Of a stretch of 64,000 nucleotides of DNA, positions 43,259 through 55,901 are shown in pieces (the first letter of the stretch is position 1; each line of letters starts with the position of its first letter). Source of the DNA: Narthecium ossifragum (lineage: Eukaryota > Streptophyta > Magnoliopsida > Dioscoreales > Nartheciaceae). The notes below the pieces were generated by a model. The model was not told the DNA's origin, searched no databases, and saw nothing but the letters and a program-made list of their open reading frames with translations. The stretch lies in assembly GCA_963920575.1 (NCBI GenBank), contig OY986974.1, forward strand, positions 992,001 to 1,056,000, written 5' to 3'. The position numbers and the translations under genes are program-made.

Positions 43259-45066
43259 GAATATATATATGAAAAATATATATGTATATATTTAGTATAT
43301 ATATGTATATATATCTAAAATAAATGTTCATACATATACGTCCCACCTACATATAAATCTATATGTAGATTTATATATAGGTGTGTATTTATGTATAAAT
43401 CTATAAATACACACCTACATATACGTCCCACCTACATATAGATTTACATTTTATGTATATATATACACTAGTAAATCCCCCTACCACCTGATAGGGTAAC
43501 TACCCTCTCTCTCCATCTCCCCTACTAACTCCCTAACTCCCCCACTAACTCCCCTCCACCTAGGCTCCACCTAGGATAATCCCTGCCACATAGGACGCCA
43601 TTAGGACAAATCAAAAGTTTCATTATTAACCATCCTGCTATATAAGGATGATATAGAATATAGATTTACATATATACATACATTCATGTTAATTTATATA
43701 TAAATAACACATATTTATACATTCATACAAAATAACATACATATATATGTTTTTATATAAATGATAATATAAATCACATATATGTAAATACGCATATAAA
43801 TAGCATTTGTATATATGTTATTTATATATTCATCCATACATACCTATATAAACATATTTACATAAATAGTAATATATATTATATAAAATCCCCAAAACAC
43901 CCCCCCTTAACAACCCAAAACCCCTAAACATCCCTCTTTACCCGTTGGGATTGCACCATGTGGCTGGATTTGGCTGGATTTTGATCCAGCCACGTGAGTG
44001 TGGAGATTTCCCACCCTAATGGGTGGGACTCAAATCATTTTCCATATATTAAATAGAGAATAGAATATGATATATCTCAAATATATCTTATATTTATTTT
44101 AATAGTATACTCTAATATGATTATACCCTATTTAATTTTTTATAATATGTTTTCATACAGTACATAACAAATATTAAATATAGAATATAATTTTTGAACT
44201 ATGAAATATTTTAATTACTATAGTCATATGGTTGAAAAAAAGAAGAATATAATAAAAAAAAGTTGGGGAATGAATATTTTAGGGATATAGTGAATGATTC
44301 GGGAAAGTTAATGTAGGATGTTGTAAATAGAAAAGTTGTAAAAAAAATATTATAAAATATAAAAATAATATATTTTAAAATATTTTAGAGAGGTTGATAT
44401 GGATGCTTTTATTCTGGTCAAGATGGAACCTAATATATCGGAAAAATCCAGAAGATATCTTCGAAATCGTACGCGTCCCTGAGTCCTTTATCCGCTGAAT
44501 AATTCTTAAACGAGGCAAAAACGTTATATATTTTGAGAATAATTGAACAAAATCCATTAGCGCGGAAATCCCAACCAAAAGAGTCGATATATACAAGAAA
44601 TAGCTGAAATCGCCTTGGAGGAGAAGAAACCGATTAAACTCCACCCGCAAAGAAAAATCGCAAACGAAAACCTCGCGTCTCATTCTTCCAGGCGAAAAAT
44701 AACCAAAATAATATTAACTAAAGTAGATGAGAGATCTCCTGAGAACAGACATCGCCAAATAATTCAAACGAGAACGCTGCGATCACCTCGGAGAAGAGCC
44801 GATCGATGTCTCTATCCTCGCTTCTGCCGCTCGAGCAGTACGCCAGTACGGTATAAAGACGAATCACAGGATCTTGATCGGAAATCGCGATAGCCGAAAG
44901 AGATCTCCTCTTATTTCACCCCGAATACACCCTTATTATAATCACTCTGATCCAAGGCTCCAATGAGATCACCGCCTAAGCCGATCCATGACGAAGAGAT
45001 GAGTCGAGGGATCTAGGAAGGGTGTAAAGCGCAGAAGAAGGCGGTGGAAAACACCAACATAGATTG

Positions 45067-45108
<42 letters not shown>

Positions 45109-45645
45109 AACGAGTCGAACTATATAAAAAGGGAAGCTGTTACCTTTCCAGCCAAAAGCAGCACCGCAAGACCAAAGAACTCCTCCTCCGCCGTCCCCCC
45201 GCCTCTCTCTTCTCGCTCCTTTTATAGCCCGTGTTTCCTACTCTTAAAGCTGCTCTCCAGCCTTCTACGGGGTCCGATAGCGTGGATACAACACGGGGGA
45301 TGGGAGTCCAGATTGGGGGGAGAGCCTGGCCAGGGCCTGCCACGTCGGCGACCTACAGGCGCATGTGTCAGCCGCTAGATGCACTCCGTGGCTCGTTGCG
45401 CGGCGGCCCGATGCCGGTGGTCCCGGGCATGTGCGCTTTGACTCGGCCATTCCCATATTCCTCTTGGCCTTTCCGGCTCGCGTCAAATAGCTGAGACCCA
45501 TGGCCCTAACACGGAACCCCCGCCCACACCAGGCCTCTCCAGAATGCCACGTGTGAGTGATGATCTGCTGATGGATTCGTGGCCTTAGGTCTGAACCGCT
45601 CAGCAATTAAGGAACCATCTGGGTGTGCCTATGGTGCAAGGTGAT
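42689..45645. other. Intergenic DNA: AT microsatellite and low-complexity region
   Basis: No gene is supported. 43181-43255 is a (TA)n microsatellite followed by TATATG/TATGTA-rich DNA to about 43870. 43500-43565 has CCCCACTAACTCCC-type pyrimidine repeats. 43960-44035 contains short inverted repeats (GGCTGGATTTTGATCCAGCC; CCCACCCTAATGGGTGGG). 45071-45105 is a (GA)n tract. The ACR gene promoter should lie just above 42689. Confidence 0.5.
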
Positions 45646-46196
45646 TAGGGATGGCAAAATTGACCGCCCCGCTGAATAACTGACCCGATCCGCACTGATG
45701 GGGACGGGTATGGTATAGATTTTTTACCCGTGGATACGGGTATGGTTTACAAATTTAAAATTCGCGCGGGTACGGGGCAGATTATGGTATTGGGTAATAT
45801 CCGCCCCGCTATCCGCCCTGCCCCGCATATCCGCCCCGCCCCGCCACTAAATGTTGATTTGGTGGATTTTAAAGAGTCTATTTTTGTAATAATACTCTAA
45901 TAAAGACTAATTGTTGATGAGTGTTTGATGGATCTAGATTTTAGAGACCGAATGTTGATGATAGTTTAGTGGATTTAGATTTAGATTTTAGAGGCTTAAT
46001 GCTAATTGAATGATTTTTTTAGGTTTTGCGGATAACCGCGGATTGCGTGTAATATCCGCGTACCCGCGGGGATGGTTATGGTCCGCGATCCCCATTATCC
46101 GCGCAGGGACGGGGCGGTTATGGTATGGATGGAGAAGTGCAGGGACGGGTATGGTATTTCCAATATCCACCCCGATCCGCCCCGTTGCCATCACTG
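45646..46196. mobile_element. hAT-like non-autonomous element
   Basis: The left end TAGGGATGGCAA and the right end TTGCCATCACTG (reverse complement CAGTGATGGCAA) are hAT-type inverted repeats. They are flanked by a perfect 8-bp duplication AAGGTGAT (45638-45645 and 46197-46204), the hAT signature. The 551-bp interior is built of CCCGCCCC, GGGACGGGTATGGT and ATCCGC repeats and has no transposase frame. Confidence 0.85.
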
Positions 46197-46204
46197 AAGG
46201 TGAT

Positions 46205-49170
46205 TGCTGTCCACGCGTTTTATACGTTTAGGCTGCCTCGAATCAGTGGAATCCGGCGATCTTAAATAGAATTCAGGAGAAAGGGGAAGCAATCATTTGC
46301 TAATGAAACATGGCATTTTTCTGTCATCAAATTGGAGAGGACAATAATAATTATACACTTGTTGAGGCTAATGATAGGCACATCTGACCTGGCCTGCTGA
46401 CATGGATAACTGAGTTTAAAGTGCCACATGAATAAGTTAAGTTAGTCGTCCGTCTGTATCTTATTCTCCTACTAATTTATCCCATGCCAACCTAGCCTTT
46501 GGGCTCAACTTATCCCATGCCAGGCTCCATGGAACTAATTTGAAGTAGACCGAGACGAAATATACACGCGCTCCGCCAACCCATCTTCTCGGATAGGCTT
46601 CTTACTCATCAACGGATGGCAGATTGTTGGATCGTAGTCTTATGCGTCATGACTCAAATATTTATATTAAAGCCGAAACTTTTGTTGATCAATGATAAGT
46701 GGAGTGGGGTCGTTGTCATGGTTCATGTCATATTACTGCCCATCAGCTGTTAAAAACAATTTGAACACTTACTTGGAAGCAGAAAAAAGATTCAAAATAA
46801 GGCCAGAGGTAAAGCAGGACAAGAAGAGAAGTAGAATCCTTACTGTGATACTGGAAACAAAGAGAGCCACGATGTGATAAATCGACAATAATTACAAGAA
46901 AGAACCAGATATCCAGCCTAAAAGACTAGGAATTCTCATGTGAAACTTATAACAATTCTCTAATTATAAAAGTCTCGAAAACTTTCCCTTCATGGACATC
47001 TAAAACTCAGCACTTGAAAGCTAGGCAAGGAAGTAGACACAGGAATTTATCACCTATGAGAAGCCCAAACCTGATGCATTATCACCCAAACACGCTTTAG
47101 TCCAATGTCAGAAATTCTCATTTTGAATATGAATCTTGGTACAAATAGGTGGCAGGGAAATTTCTTCCAAAACCGAAGAGAACTTCCTGCTAAACAATCA
47201 TTGGATATGTAGTTATAGTAATGTTTCGAACTAACACCGATAGGTTCAGGGAAAAGGTATGAAACGTTTAGCTACCACAGCATCAGTATCAAAGCAATGA
47301 TTTCTTAATGAGACTGGTGAGAATAATAGGCAAGCAGCAATTATGCTAAGCATCAAATAACAATTACCCGAGTAGAGATCCATGTAAGGGATCTCAGATT
47401 TTTAGATGATCGTTCTAGTTGTTTCTTTATTTATCAGTTTCAATCGCGCAACTTGTTCTTGAAGTTGCTGCAGAAAAAATTAGCAGAAAAATAGACAGGT
47501 CTCCAGGACCAGGAAATCAAGACACAAATCTATACACTGTTCATAAATTTGGTCACACTTAAAGTCAAAACCTAGTCACCATTCATCATCCGAGAAGCAA
47601 GTAAATCTGACTAGGACTATACACAAATAAAAACCATATGGATGGAAAAAAAAGCTTTGCTTGTGCTATGGAATGAGAGACATTAAAAATAAATGAACAA
47701 CAACATATGACATGGGAAACTTGAAGCCAGGATATATCCTAAAGCATCATGCTCAAAAACAAGAAATAACAGAAAAAGGAACAGAGCAGACAAGATTGTG
47801 ATGTCAAATACTTCATTCAAATTGGTTACTCAGTCGAACAGAGTTTGCTTTTATACTTGAAGCCAAGGAAAGGCTTTGAAGCAACAAAGTCATCATGTTA
47901 ATTTCGTAACTGAAACATGAAAAGCGATAAGTATGCACTAATGACTAAACCACCTAACTTCTCCTCTCTCGACAGCTGCAATCATATGTGCCCACCTTGT
48001 TGTCAACGGCAAACTATATCATCTACCTACTATGAGATCAGGAAGTATGGACCCGAACAGCACTACGAGATCAAGAAAAGTAGGAACAACTTCCTAGTGA
48101 AGTTCTAGGGGAAACATAACTTTTGAGAATTGAATATTGATGTTCGAATATTGATGTCTTTTGAGAATTGAATGCTACATGGATTATCCAATAGTTGGAT
48201 TTCCTGAATGATTGTAAATCCAGGGATAATACCGTGATAAATGTATTACCAATAAACGAAAGCTTGGGATGTGCTTCGCTAAAAAGTTTTTTTCCCCATA
48301 TATTAAGGATTCTGGGTTTGGGATCATATAGCTCATTGCAGCATTCATTAACAATCACCTAGATAACATTATAAAAATCAAACATGATTAAACTACGTAT
48401 ATCTAACAAGAACACAGATATATCTCCGTAAAATCCTATGCCAGCGGATGCGTTTACCCCACGATGCATTTAGAAATAAAACGATTCGAGCATGAAAAAT
48501 GAATTAAAGCAAGATTGGAAGTTAATCGCTCCATTCCAGGCAATGGATTTCCACAAGAACATAGCACGATCGAAGGCACATTAAACCATAGCTTACCACG
48601 TTTAGATCAGTCGAGGACGATGGATTCCCTAGATGAAGAGGCGATCTCTCTGATAAATCCCCTCCATTGGGAGATTGTGTGACGGAGAGGAAGATAGATC
48701 TCGGATTAGGGTTTCTAATTGGGATCCAAGAGAGGGGAAGCCAGTGGGGGATTCTGTTTCGAAATCGGGGAATGGCGCGAGTACCGTGCGAGTCTTATAC
48801 ACGGCATTAGCGGAGCAAGTTACAAGATGGAGATCGCCACGCTTCAGATTAACCGATCAGGACCGCCTGATTCTTGCTCTTATTAGGAACCTTCTATTGT
48901 GTAGACGTCTTAATATTCTAGGGTCATGAGTTCTCAAGATATAAGCTGACACAACTTTCTCTAATAGAACAGCACACAAGAGGGGGAACATATGCGTAAC
49001 ATAGACCACACACACCACTAGGCACACAAAATACCTGCAGAGCACGTATATATTGCACTTACTATACGTCGCGTGCTAGATATATTGGTGCTGTGACGCA
49101 CAATGGAAGTAGAATAAAGGCCTGGTACATGGCTCAAACTGCGTAAAATTAAGCAATACAGGCGTTGGAT
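46205..49170. other. Unresolved region, possible minus-strand transcript
   Basis: No complete gene could be built. Read on the minus strand, 48760-48598 resembles a 5' leader (AAACCCTAATCCGAG near its start, ending CGTG before a GTAAGC donor). At about 47474 a TTTTCTGCAG acceptor precedes a short frame QLQEQVARLKLINKETTRTI with a stop. These could be the ends of a small gene with short exons or of a non-coding RNA. Intermediate exons were not found. Confidence 0.25.
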
Positions 49171-49653
49171 CTAACAATATCCAACGCAGTTCTTCTCGCA
49201 GTCGATAGTGCAGCCGCCTCCGCCACCACCTCCACCGTAGTTCTTACCAGAGCGACTGTAGTAAGTGAAACACTTGGCTGGGCATGTCACCTTCTTCTTG
49301 TGGCAAGGTCCCTTCTCCATACAAACTAGGGAAGGTCGGAGAATACCGCCGCTGGTGTATCCACCATCAGGTCCACCGTACCCAGCGCCAATGCCACCTC
49401 CGTAGCTGCCTCCAAAACTTGGGACTTGGAAGCCTCCGCCAGGGCCAACGAAGCCTTTTGAGTCACCAAACCCTGGCAAGGGTTTAGTCTTCTCGTCATT
49501 GTTCTCACCGGCGACGGCGACGGTGGCGGCAGCAGCGGTGGTGCTGCCTGCTCCCTTGGACTTGATCTCCATGTCCACCTGACGGGCTGCAGTACATGAA
49601 AACACGACTGCAGCAAGCAAGAATGCTATCAGGAAACCCTTCATGGAGTGCAT
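49171..49653 (-). CDS. Small secreted Gly-rich, Cys-rich protein
   Basis: An intronless 160-residue frame on the minus strand. It opens with a clear signal peptide (MKGFLIAFLLAAVVFSCTAA, from the ATG at 49644; an ATG three codons earlier is also possible), so it should be exported. A spacer of Ala/Lys is followed by a Gly-rich segment (about 62-105: GFGDSKGFVGPGGG, GGSYGGGIGAGYGG). The C-terminal domain holds eight cysteines in the pattern CMEKGPC..TCPAKC, an eight-Gly run, then CTIDCEKNCVGYC. This matches a conserved family of plant extracellular Gly/Cys-rich proteins whose function I cannot name; a cell-wall or apoplastic role is inferred. A TATA-like CTATAGATA lies about 45 bases upstream. 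Confidence 0.82.
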   Translation of the reverse strand: MHSMKGFLIAFLLAAVVFSCTAARQVDMEIKSKGAGSTTAAAATVAVAGENNDEKTKPLPGFGDSKGFVGPGGGFQVPSFGGSYGGGIGAGYGGPDGGYTSGGILRPSLVCMEKGPCHKKKVTCPAKCFTYYSRSGKNYGGGGGGGGCTIDCEKNCVGYC

Positions 49654-50695
49654 GCTTCATAGTATTTAATTTTGGATGGTAGGAAGGGGTGCCTATCTAT
49701 AGGAGAGGAAAGTATACATACAAGACGAGGGACCAAGAGCTTACAGCACCGTACGATTTCACTGTGTTTCTCAAGTGACTCTTCTTTGTAAACTAAACTC
49801 AAATTACTGGCATTCTTAGAATTTACCAGTAGTTAGCATAGACATACCTAGATATTCTCGATTGGATGTATTGAAATCAGCTGTTGAGCGGATGAGTAAA
49901 GTAATTATAAGTGTGAAGTGATGTTACTGAAACGAAAAGATGTCAGGAACATGGGAGGCGCGTGACGGGAGGCACTAATGTGGCCCATGCGCTGAAGCAG
50001 AGCCGTTGAAATGATGATAACGATGACCCATGCTACTGGGGGCTACTGCTAAGCGGTCAAGGTGAAGTGATCACCAGTAGGCTCTCCTCGCCGTAAATGG
50101 CGGTCTGGTGGAGATTGCGGAAGTGCTCTGACACGTCCACCATGCTGCTCAAGTTGCAGAAATGGTTCCATAGAAGGTAAGGGAGACCAAACTTGAAGTA
50201 TATATCTCCCAGGTGTCTGCTATTGTATAGTTACAGGAAGAATCTTATTGCTGTAATCACATTCCTCTCAAGCCATGTCAGACTTTAGCATGTGACATTG
50301 AGTGATAAAGCTAGACAGAGCACATTCAAATGACCAACTCGCAAGAACTCATTGAATAGAGCTCATTAATCAACGTTCAAAGCTTCACACTCACTTAATC
50401 AACATTCAAACGACTAATTTGCACTCTTGTTGTAGTCGAAATGATAGAGACACGAGGAAAGGTTTCGTGCCAAAACTTCGATAAATTTTCTTTTTGTCCT
50501 TCAAGCTCAATAAACTGAGATCCTTGTAATGAGAAGACTCGATAATCAAATTTGACTGCGGTATGCAACAACCACAACTTATAGTCACCATCTCAGCTCA
50601 TGAAGCTTCCAGAGAGGGGTAGGGCCTCCTTAACAGTAACATAATCTCACATATGTTGATTTCTTCTAAAAAATGGAACATCAATTGCTTGCTTG
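49654..50695. other. Intergenic DNA between two minus-strand genes
   Basis: This contains the promoter of the secreted-protein gene and the 3' flank of the RsmE gene. Short diverged repeats of TCAACATTCAAA and ACTCATTGAATAGAG occur at 50350-50410. No gene was seen. Confidence 0.45.
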
Positions 50696-53600
50696 CTATT
50701 GATGTTCTAGTTTCTGCTCATCTGACCACAGCACTAGAGTTGCCAGGAGTGCAATTGTTGCCGTTTCAACGCGCAATCGGCATGGGCCGAGGCCAACAGG
50801 AGTAGCACCAGCTTCAGTCATTAGCTTTAATTCCTCCGCCGTAAAGTCTGAAAGTTAAAGCATGTTCTAAACTTGATAATCAGGAGAAGAAATGTAAAGA
50901 AACAGTCTGTTATCCTGTAACATGGAAAGGGAACATTTTCCTTTGATATGGACTATATTATCTAGAAGACCTAGAAAGTCTAACTGTTAAAGATGCCTTC
51001 TATCAAAATCAGAACCCTTATCTGATGCTTCAGGGAATTGATTGAACAGGATTTTTACGATAGAGAAGGAGGTCGTTTGTGATGGCATCAATAAGGACAG
51101 TTTGAAACCTCCTAATAGATAACAATCTATCCCATGATAAGCAAACACTAACAATAGCACTATAAGATATTTAAGTCAAAATTATAAGGCTAACAAGATA
51201 CATATTAGTTGTGTGTGCGTATTACGCACGTGGGCATGTGAGTTTGTGTGTGTATGTACATCTGTGTGAGTTTGTGTATGAATGGACATCTGTGTGCATG
51301 AGAGAGAGAGACCTCCTTCTGGTCCAATAATTATGAGTCCATGAGCGCTTAAACTTGTTGAGAATAACGTATTGATGAGAGGAGTTGCTTCTGCTGCGGC
51401 CAGAAGAGAGAGTTTTGATTGCATAACCTGGCATAAGAAAGATTTTCTTTGATTATCAAACAATGAGGAATGCCCCTCTTGTTCGTCATTAAGAGTTGTA
51501 AATGAAATATGTCCACCTTAATAGTTGAGTGGCCTGAAACATATTTAAAGGGTAAAACAGATTTGTCATATGAGGTTTTCTGTTCACACAGCTTTGAAGA
51601 CATTAGTATACAATAAAAAGAAGATTTCTAACGGCGAAAGCACCCACTGGTCGTTTCCAATACAATCCTATGAATATTTAGCTTCATAAGAAAAAAACTG
51701 CCTCCGTGAATTTAGAACCAAAATGTCCATTAGAATGTAGGAGAAGAAATAGTTTGCATTCCATGTCAAAAACCGAGTCAAAACATGCTCTATAGTTAAT
51801 TAGCTACATGTTGACTATTGCAGCTTAAATGATACCCTATACAGTCTGATATGAACTGTACAAATGTGATGCCCGGCAGTTACCAAGACAATAGTTTTGT
51901 TTTATTATTGGTTATTTTCGACCCTTTAATACACCTATTATGAAGAGCGCTGTTGACACAGCATCCAACAGAGGCTTCCATTCGCTAAGATGTATAACCA
52001 AGACTTCGGAACATCAGGAACGATGTGTTGCCTATATAGCCATATAAGCTTCAATGCTGAAAGTCACAAGTGAAAAGCCCTCTTACAGAAATTATCTCAT
52101 CTAATTCTGAACACTGGTGTGAGGTTGAAGCACTTTTTCAAACAAACCATATAGCATGGTCCACCACTAGGAATCAGATTTTATATCTTTCAAGCACATA
52201 GAAGAAACAACAGCCTAAAGTTGCCATATTGTTTGAAAGTTTCAATAAAATCAACGACATACATAAAACATGAGATGAAAGGAGGATCCAACAAATAAAG
52301 CTCTATTATGAAACAAGCAATTCATAAGAAGCAACACCTTTCTTTCTATTTCACCATTTTTAAATTAAGAAATTAGCAATCATCTTGGCACTTTTTTTAT
52401 GATGTGTTTTAGTTGGAGCTTTTAGGCTCTTTGAGCTATCGCTATGGTGGAGAAAACAAAGGTGCAGGGTCCTAGTTCTGCAATCTTGATAGGTCATAAG
52501 AGGCTCTGCCTCTCTCTGTGACACTTTGAGCAACACGAGATGCACATACATTTGTCCTCTCTAGTACCAGTTTAATGTTTCCCTCTCTCATTAACCAAAT
52601 ATTAAGTGGAACATGCACAATGCAATATAAACCATAAAATCTGCTCGCATGTAATGAAGCAATTATTCATAAAGTAGTAGAATGCACATCATAACCAAGA
52701 AATGATGAATAGCTTCAGATTTGTTTACAGGTGAAGAAAGAACTCACAGTAGGCAAAAAATCATTGAATTTCAAAGGTGGATTAAGAGTCATCTCATGCA
52801 GTCGCTGACCTACAAAAGAAACAATCACCAAGAATGAAAAGAGGTTTACACTCATGATGTCATCGACAAATTCCATAAATACTCCACGATCGCCACATGT
52901 ATCCTAAGAATTCAATCAGGTTGATTGACAAAGTTCCACAGAAATGGCCCTGGAAGAGGGGTTACACTGTTTGACTGCAGCTAATATGACTCTTTGCAAC
53001 CTATCCATTCGGTTTTCAACAATTGAAGGAGATCGTTCTGTCAAAAGTGGTGTCACGCTGCTAGCTCCCAATTCCTTTACAAAAAAAAGCAAACAAAAAA
53101 GCTTCTACAGCAACTGATAGCTCAAAAAAACAAAAAGACTTAGCATTGCACAAGTAGAATAGAGCATACGGTACACTTCTCAATAAGCCAATCCGCTCGA
53201 CCACCTTTTAAAGTACCTATGTTTTAAAGCTCTGAAATTTTCAGCAATCGGCAATGGCAAACGGCAATGTATACATCGCAGGTCAAACCCAAATCTTTTA
53301 AGTAACAAACGCTCACCAAACGCTGCGTAAACATGCCACTGCGTGCCTTTAGGAGCAATTACTATTGGATCTCCAATGGCCACGATGTCTAATCCAATCC
53401 TATCAACACTCCGTATGCAACCTTCAACTAAACCGCCCATCCCATTGAACAGCTCCACCCTAGGAGTTACGCTCACGAAATGAAAACCTATAATCCCTGG
53501 TGAAAGCATTAGTTACAAGGGAAATGGTCATACCTGTCATTCACTCCTAAGCGTAGGACCCTCGTCATGTGAAAGAACTCATCGCCCTGCAACCTAACGA

Positions 53601-53838
53601 TGCCTCCCTGATTCCAAGAACCAATCCCATTATCCATCTAGTATGACGAAGGAAATTAAAAGCAAGCATCAGTGATAGCGTAGGAAACCTTGGAAGGGGG
53701 AAGGGATGGGGAGTGGAAGCGGGGGAGACCACCACGAGACTGGTTATGCGAAATGCAGCACGACAGCGCGCGATAACCCCGCGGCCGAAAGGGGCGCAGG
53801 ACCGCCGCAAATGGAGATCGAACGGCGAAGGCTTGCAT
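50696..53838 (-). CDS. rsmE: RsmE-type 16S rRNA (uracil-N3)-methyltransferase, organellar
   Basis: Eight minus-strand exons (53838-53689, 53637-53534, 53459-53317, 53216-53170, 53074-52966, 52809-52748, 51427-51313, 50847-50696) join in frame to 293 residues. The family methylates N3 of U1498 in small-subunit rRNA using S-adenosylmethionine. Residues 1-35 are Arg/Ala/Ser-rich with no acids, like an organelle transit peptide. The PUA-like barrel follows (GGIVRLQGDEFFHMTRVLRL; VELFNGMGGLVEGCI). The SPOUT knot domain has KGGRADWLIEKCTELGASSVTPLLTERS, GPEG (240-243) then DFT where bacteria usually have GGFS, and the SAM-loop GLGPCRLRVETA (262-273). Intron 1 is only 51 nt (53688-53638), at the lower size limit for plants; retention would cause a stop. 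Exons 7 and 8 are separated by 465 bp. Confidence 0.9.
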
Positions 53839-54032
53839 TAGTATCGGCCGCGTATCTATCTGGCAACGCCCATCAGGTGTTCGATGTTTGGACCCAGAAA
53901 TATGGGTGAATCAGTCACCTCAGCTGCTTTTGGATCGTTGACCGTAATCTTCCAGGAAGGTTGCGTTTGATTGGGATGGAGCAGAGTGCATTGCGCATCT
54001 CTACAGCATCATGTCACCGCACATCAACTAAT

Positions 54033-55397
54033 GCAAATTGCTTCTCCCAACCCCCCCTGACACCGCCCCTCCCGCTGTCCCCCATATCATTTACTATTAT
54101 ACCCACATCCTGTTTTGTGTTCATTGAGTGTTTTATTTTTATTTTTATTTTTTCTAGTTTTGTTTAATTCCCCCTCCTCTTATCTGTGAGTTTCTTTTTC
54201 TTTCTTTTTCAGTTTTGTTTAATTCTTATTTAGTTTTGTTTTTTGTTATTAGCTTATTTATTTTTTTAATCAGTTTTTTTTATTTATCGGGAAAGGGAAT
54301 GGAGTTCTTTGTTTGGACCCGATCCGACAATTAGACCGGACACAATAAGTTTTGGGTATTTAATCCATTTTGGAGAAAAAAAGTCTAAAATACTCTTTTC
54401 AAAACACCTCTTCGTATTTCAATTTATTAAAACATCAAATCGTAAAAATTTCAAATTTCAAATCTTAACAATTTCAAATTTTAAAAAGTAAAAAATCAAA
54501 AATTCAAAATTAAAATTTTAGAAGTTTAAAATTTCAAATCGTAAAAATTTCAAAATTTAAAATTGTAAAAATATCAAATATCAAATTTCATTTGGTTTGA
54601 ATGTTAGGAGTTGTTTTACTCGCTTGCCATTAAAGACTCCTCCAGTTCCAAACCAAAAGCGTCGAGAATAGCTATTGGTCATGTTAACAATCACTTTGTG
54701 TAAGTTTTCTTACATCCTCATTACCCTGTAACACCCATTCCAACGTAGTGGTAGCAACATTTATCTTAAGAAGCTAAAAGATAGGCCAATCGTTATACAA
54801 CACATGTTCATTTGTGGTACGAAATAATAGGTACAATACAAAGAGCAACGGGAGCCGAATTTGGAGACAATATTGATTAGAATTTATATTTTTATATATT
54901 TTTGTGTATCTATTTTTTGTGTATTGTTGTTACATGTACTCTTCCCTGAATATGGCTAAATCAATATTGGTTTAGAAGAATTTTCACAAAACACAATGTA
55001 TTTTTTAACTGTTAGTATTTTTTATTTTCATATATATATACTTTTTATTTTGATCCATATTTTTATACTTATTTAAAATTTTACAAATAATGACTCCCAA
55101 AATATACAACTAAAAAATAAACAAAACATATAATAAAAAACTGTTTATCTAGAAAGAAAAATAAAACTGATAAAAAAGGAAATAAAATTGATTAAAAAAC
55201 AAATAAAGAAAACTGATTAAACAAAAAACAAAACTACTGAGAAAAAAAAGAAACAAAATAAAAAAAAAATAAACACAAAATTGTGGACAAAGAAGAAGAA
55301 ACCTGGGGAGGGGAACGAAGGGGGGCGGGGGCATAAGGGAAAAAAAAGGGGTGTCAGAGGGGGGGCGGTGTCAGAGGGGGTGGGAGAAGCAGCCCTC
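54033..55397. mobile_element. Non-autonomous Mutator-like element (long TIRs)
   Basis: A perfect 9-bp target duplication TCAACTAAT flanks the element (54024-54032, 55398-55406), the Mutator hallmark. The terminal inverted repeats start with G and share GCTTCTCCCA.CCCCC..TGACACCG, then a long homologous T-rich stretch (left about 54033-54300, right about 55135-55397 reversed: TAGTTTTGTTTAAT, TTTTTAATCAGTTTT). The interior of about 830 bp is AT-rich with AAATTTCAAATT repeats (54410-54590). There is no transposase frame. Confidence 0.85.
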
Positions 55398-55901
55398 TCA
55401 ACTAATACATCGATCATATGATGCATTTTCATGACCAAATCGTGTATTGTTTATGAAACTACCGAAATCAGCGTTTCACATCCACATGTGATGCATCTCC
55501 TATACGTCACGTGAAAATATTAAATATATTTAATAAAGCTATGTGAACATTAATATATGTATACATGTGTGTAACTTTATTATGACATTACGTGAACATT
55601 AAAAGTATGTAAATATATGTATGTATATATGTATGGTATATAATTAATTAATTAATTAAAAATTTAACTTTATTATATCATTATATGAACATTATATGAA
55701 TAATATATATATTATATAAAATCATGTGCATTCTATCAAACGGTTGATGATGCTTTATCGAAATTATACCCTAATATATCAGACGATCGAGATAAAATCA
55801 CATGTAAGAAATTAGTGGAGGGTGGTGGTTAGTGGTTGGTTAGGAGAGAGAGGGGGAGTATGGGGTGGTGGATATATATATATAAAGGATTATGATGCAT
55901 C
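55398..55901. other. AT-rich intergenic DNA
   Basis: TATATA and TTAATTAATTAATTAA runs (55610-55660); no gene was seen. Confidence 0.4.

Noticed and set aside
43181..43295. Open frames of Tyr-Ile repeats
   Set aside because: Pure (TA)n microsatellite translation.
45140..45606. GC-rich open frames on both strands
   Set aside because: No domain, and frames on both strands are equally open, as expected from GC-rich non-coding DNA.
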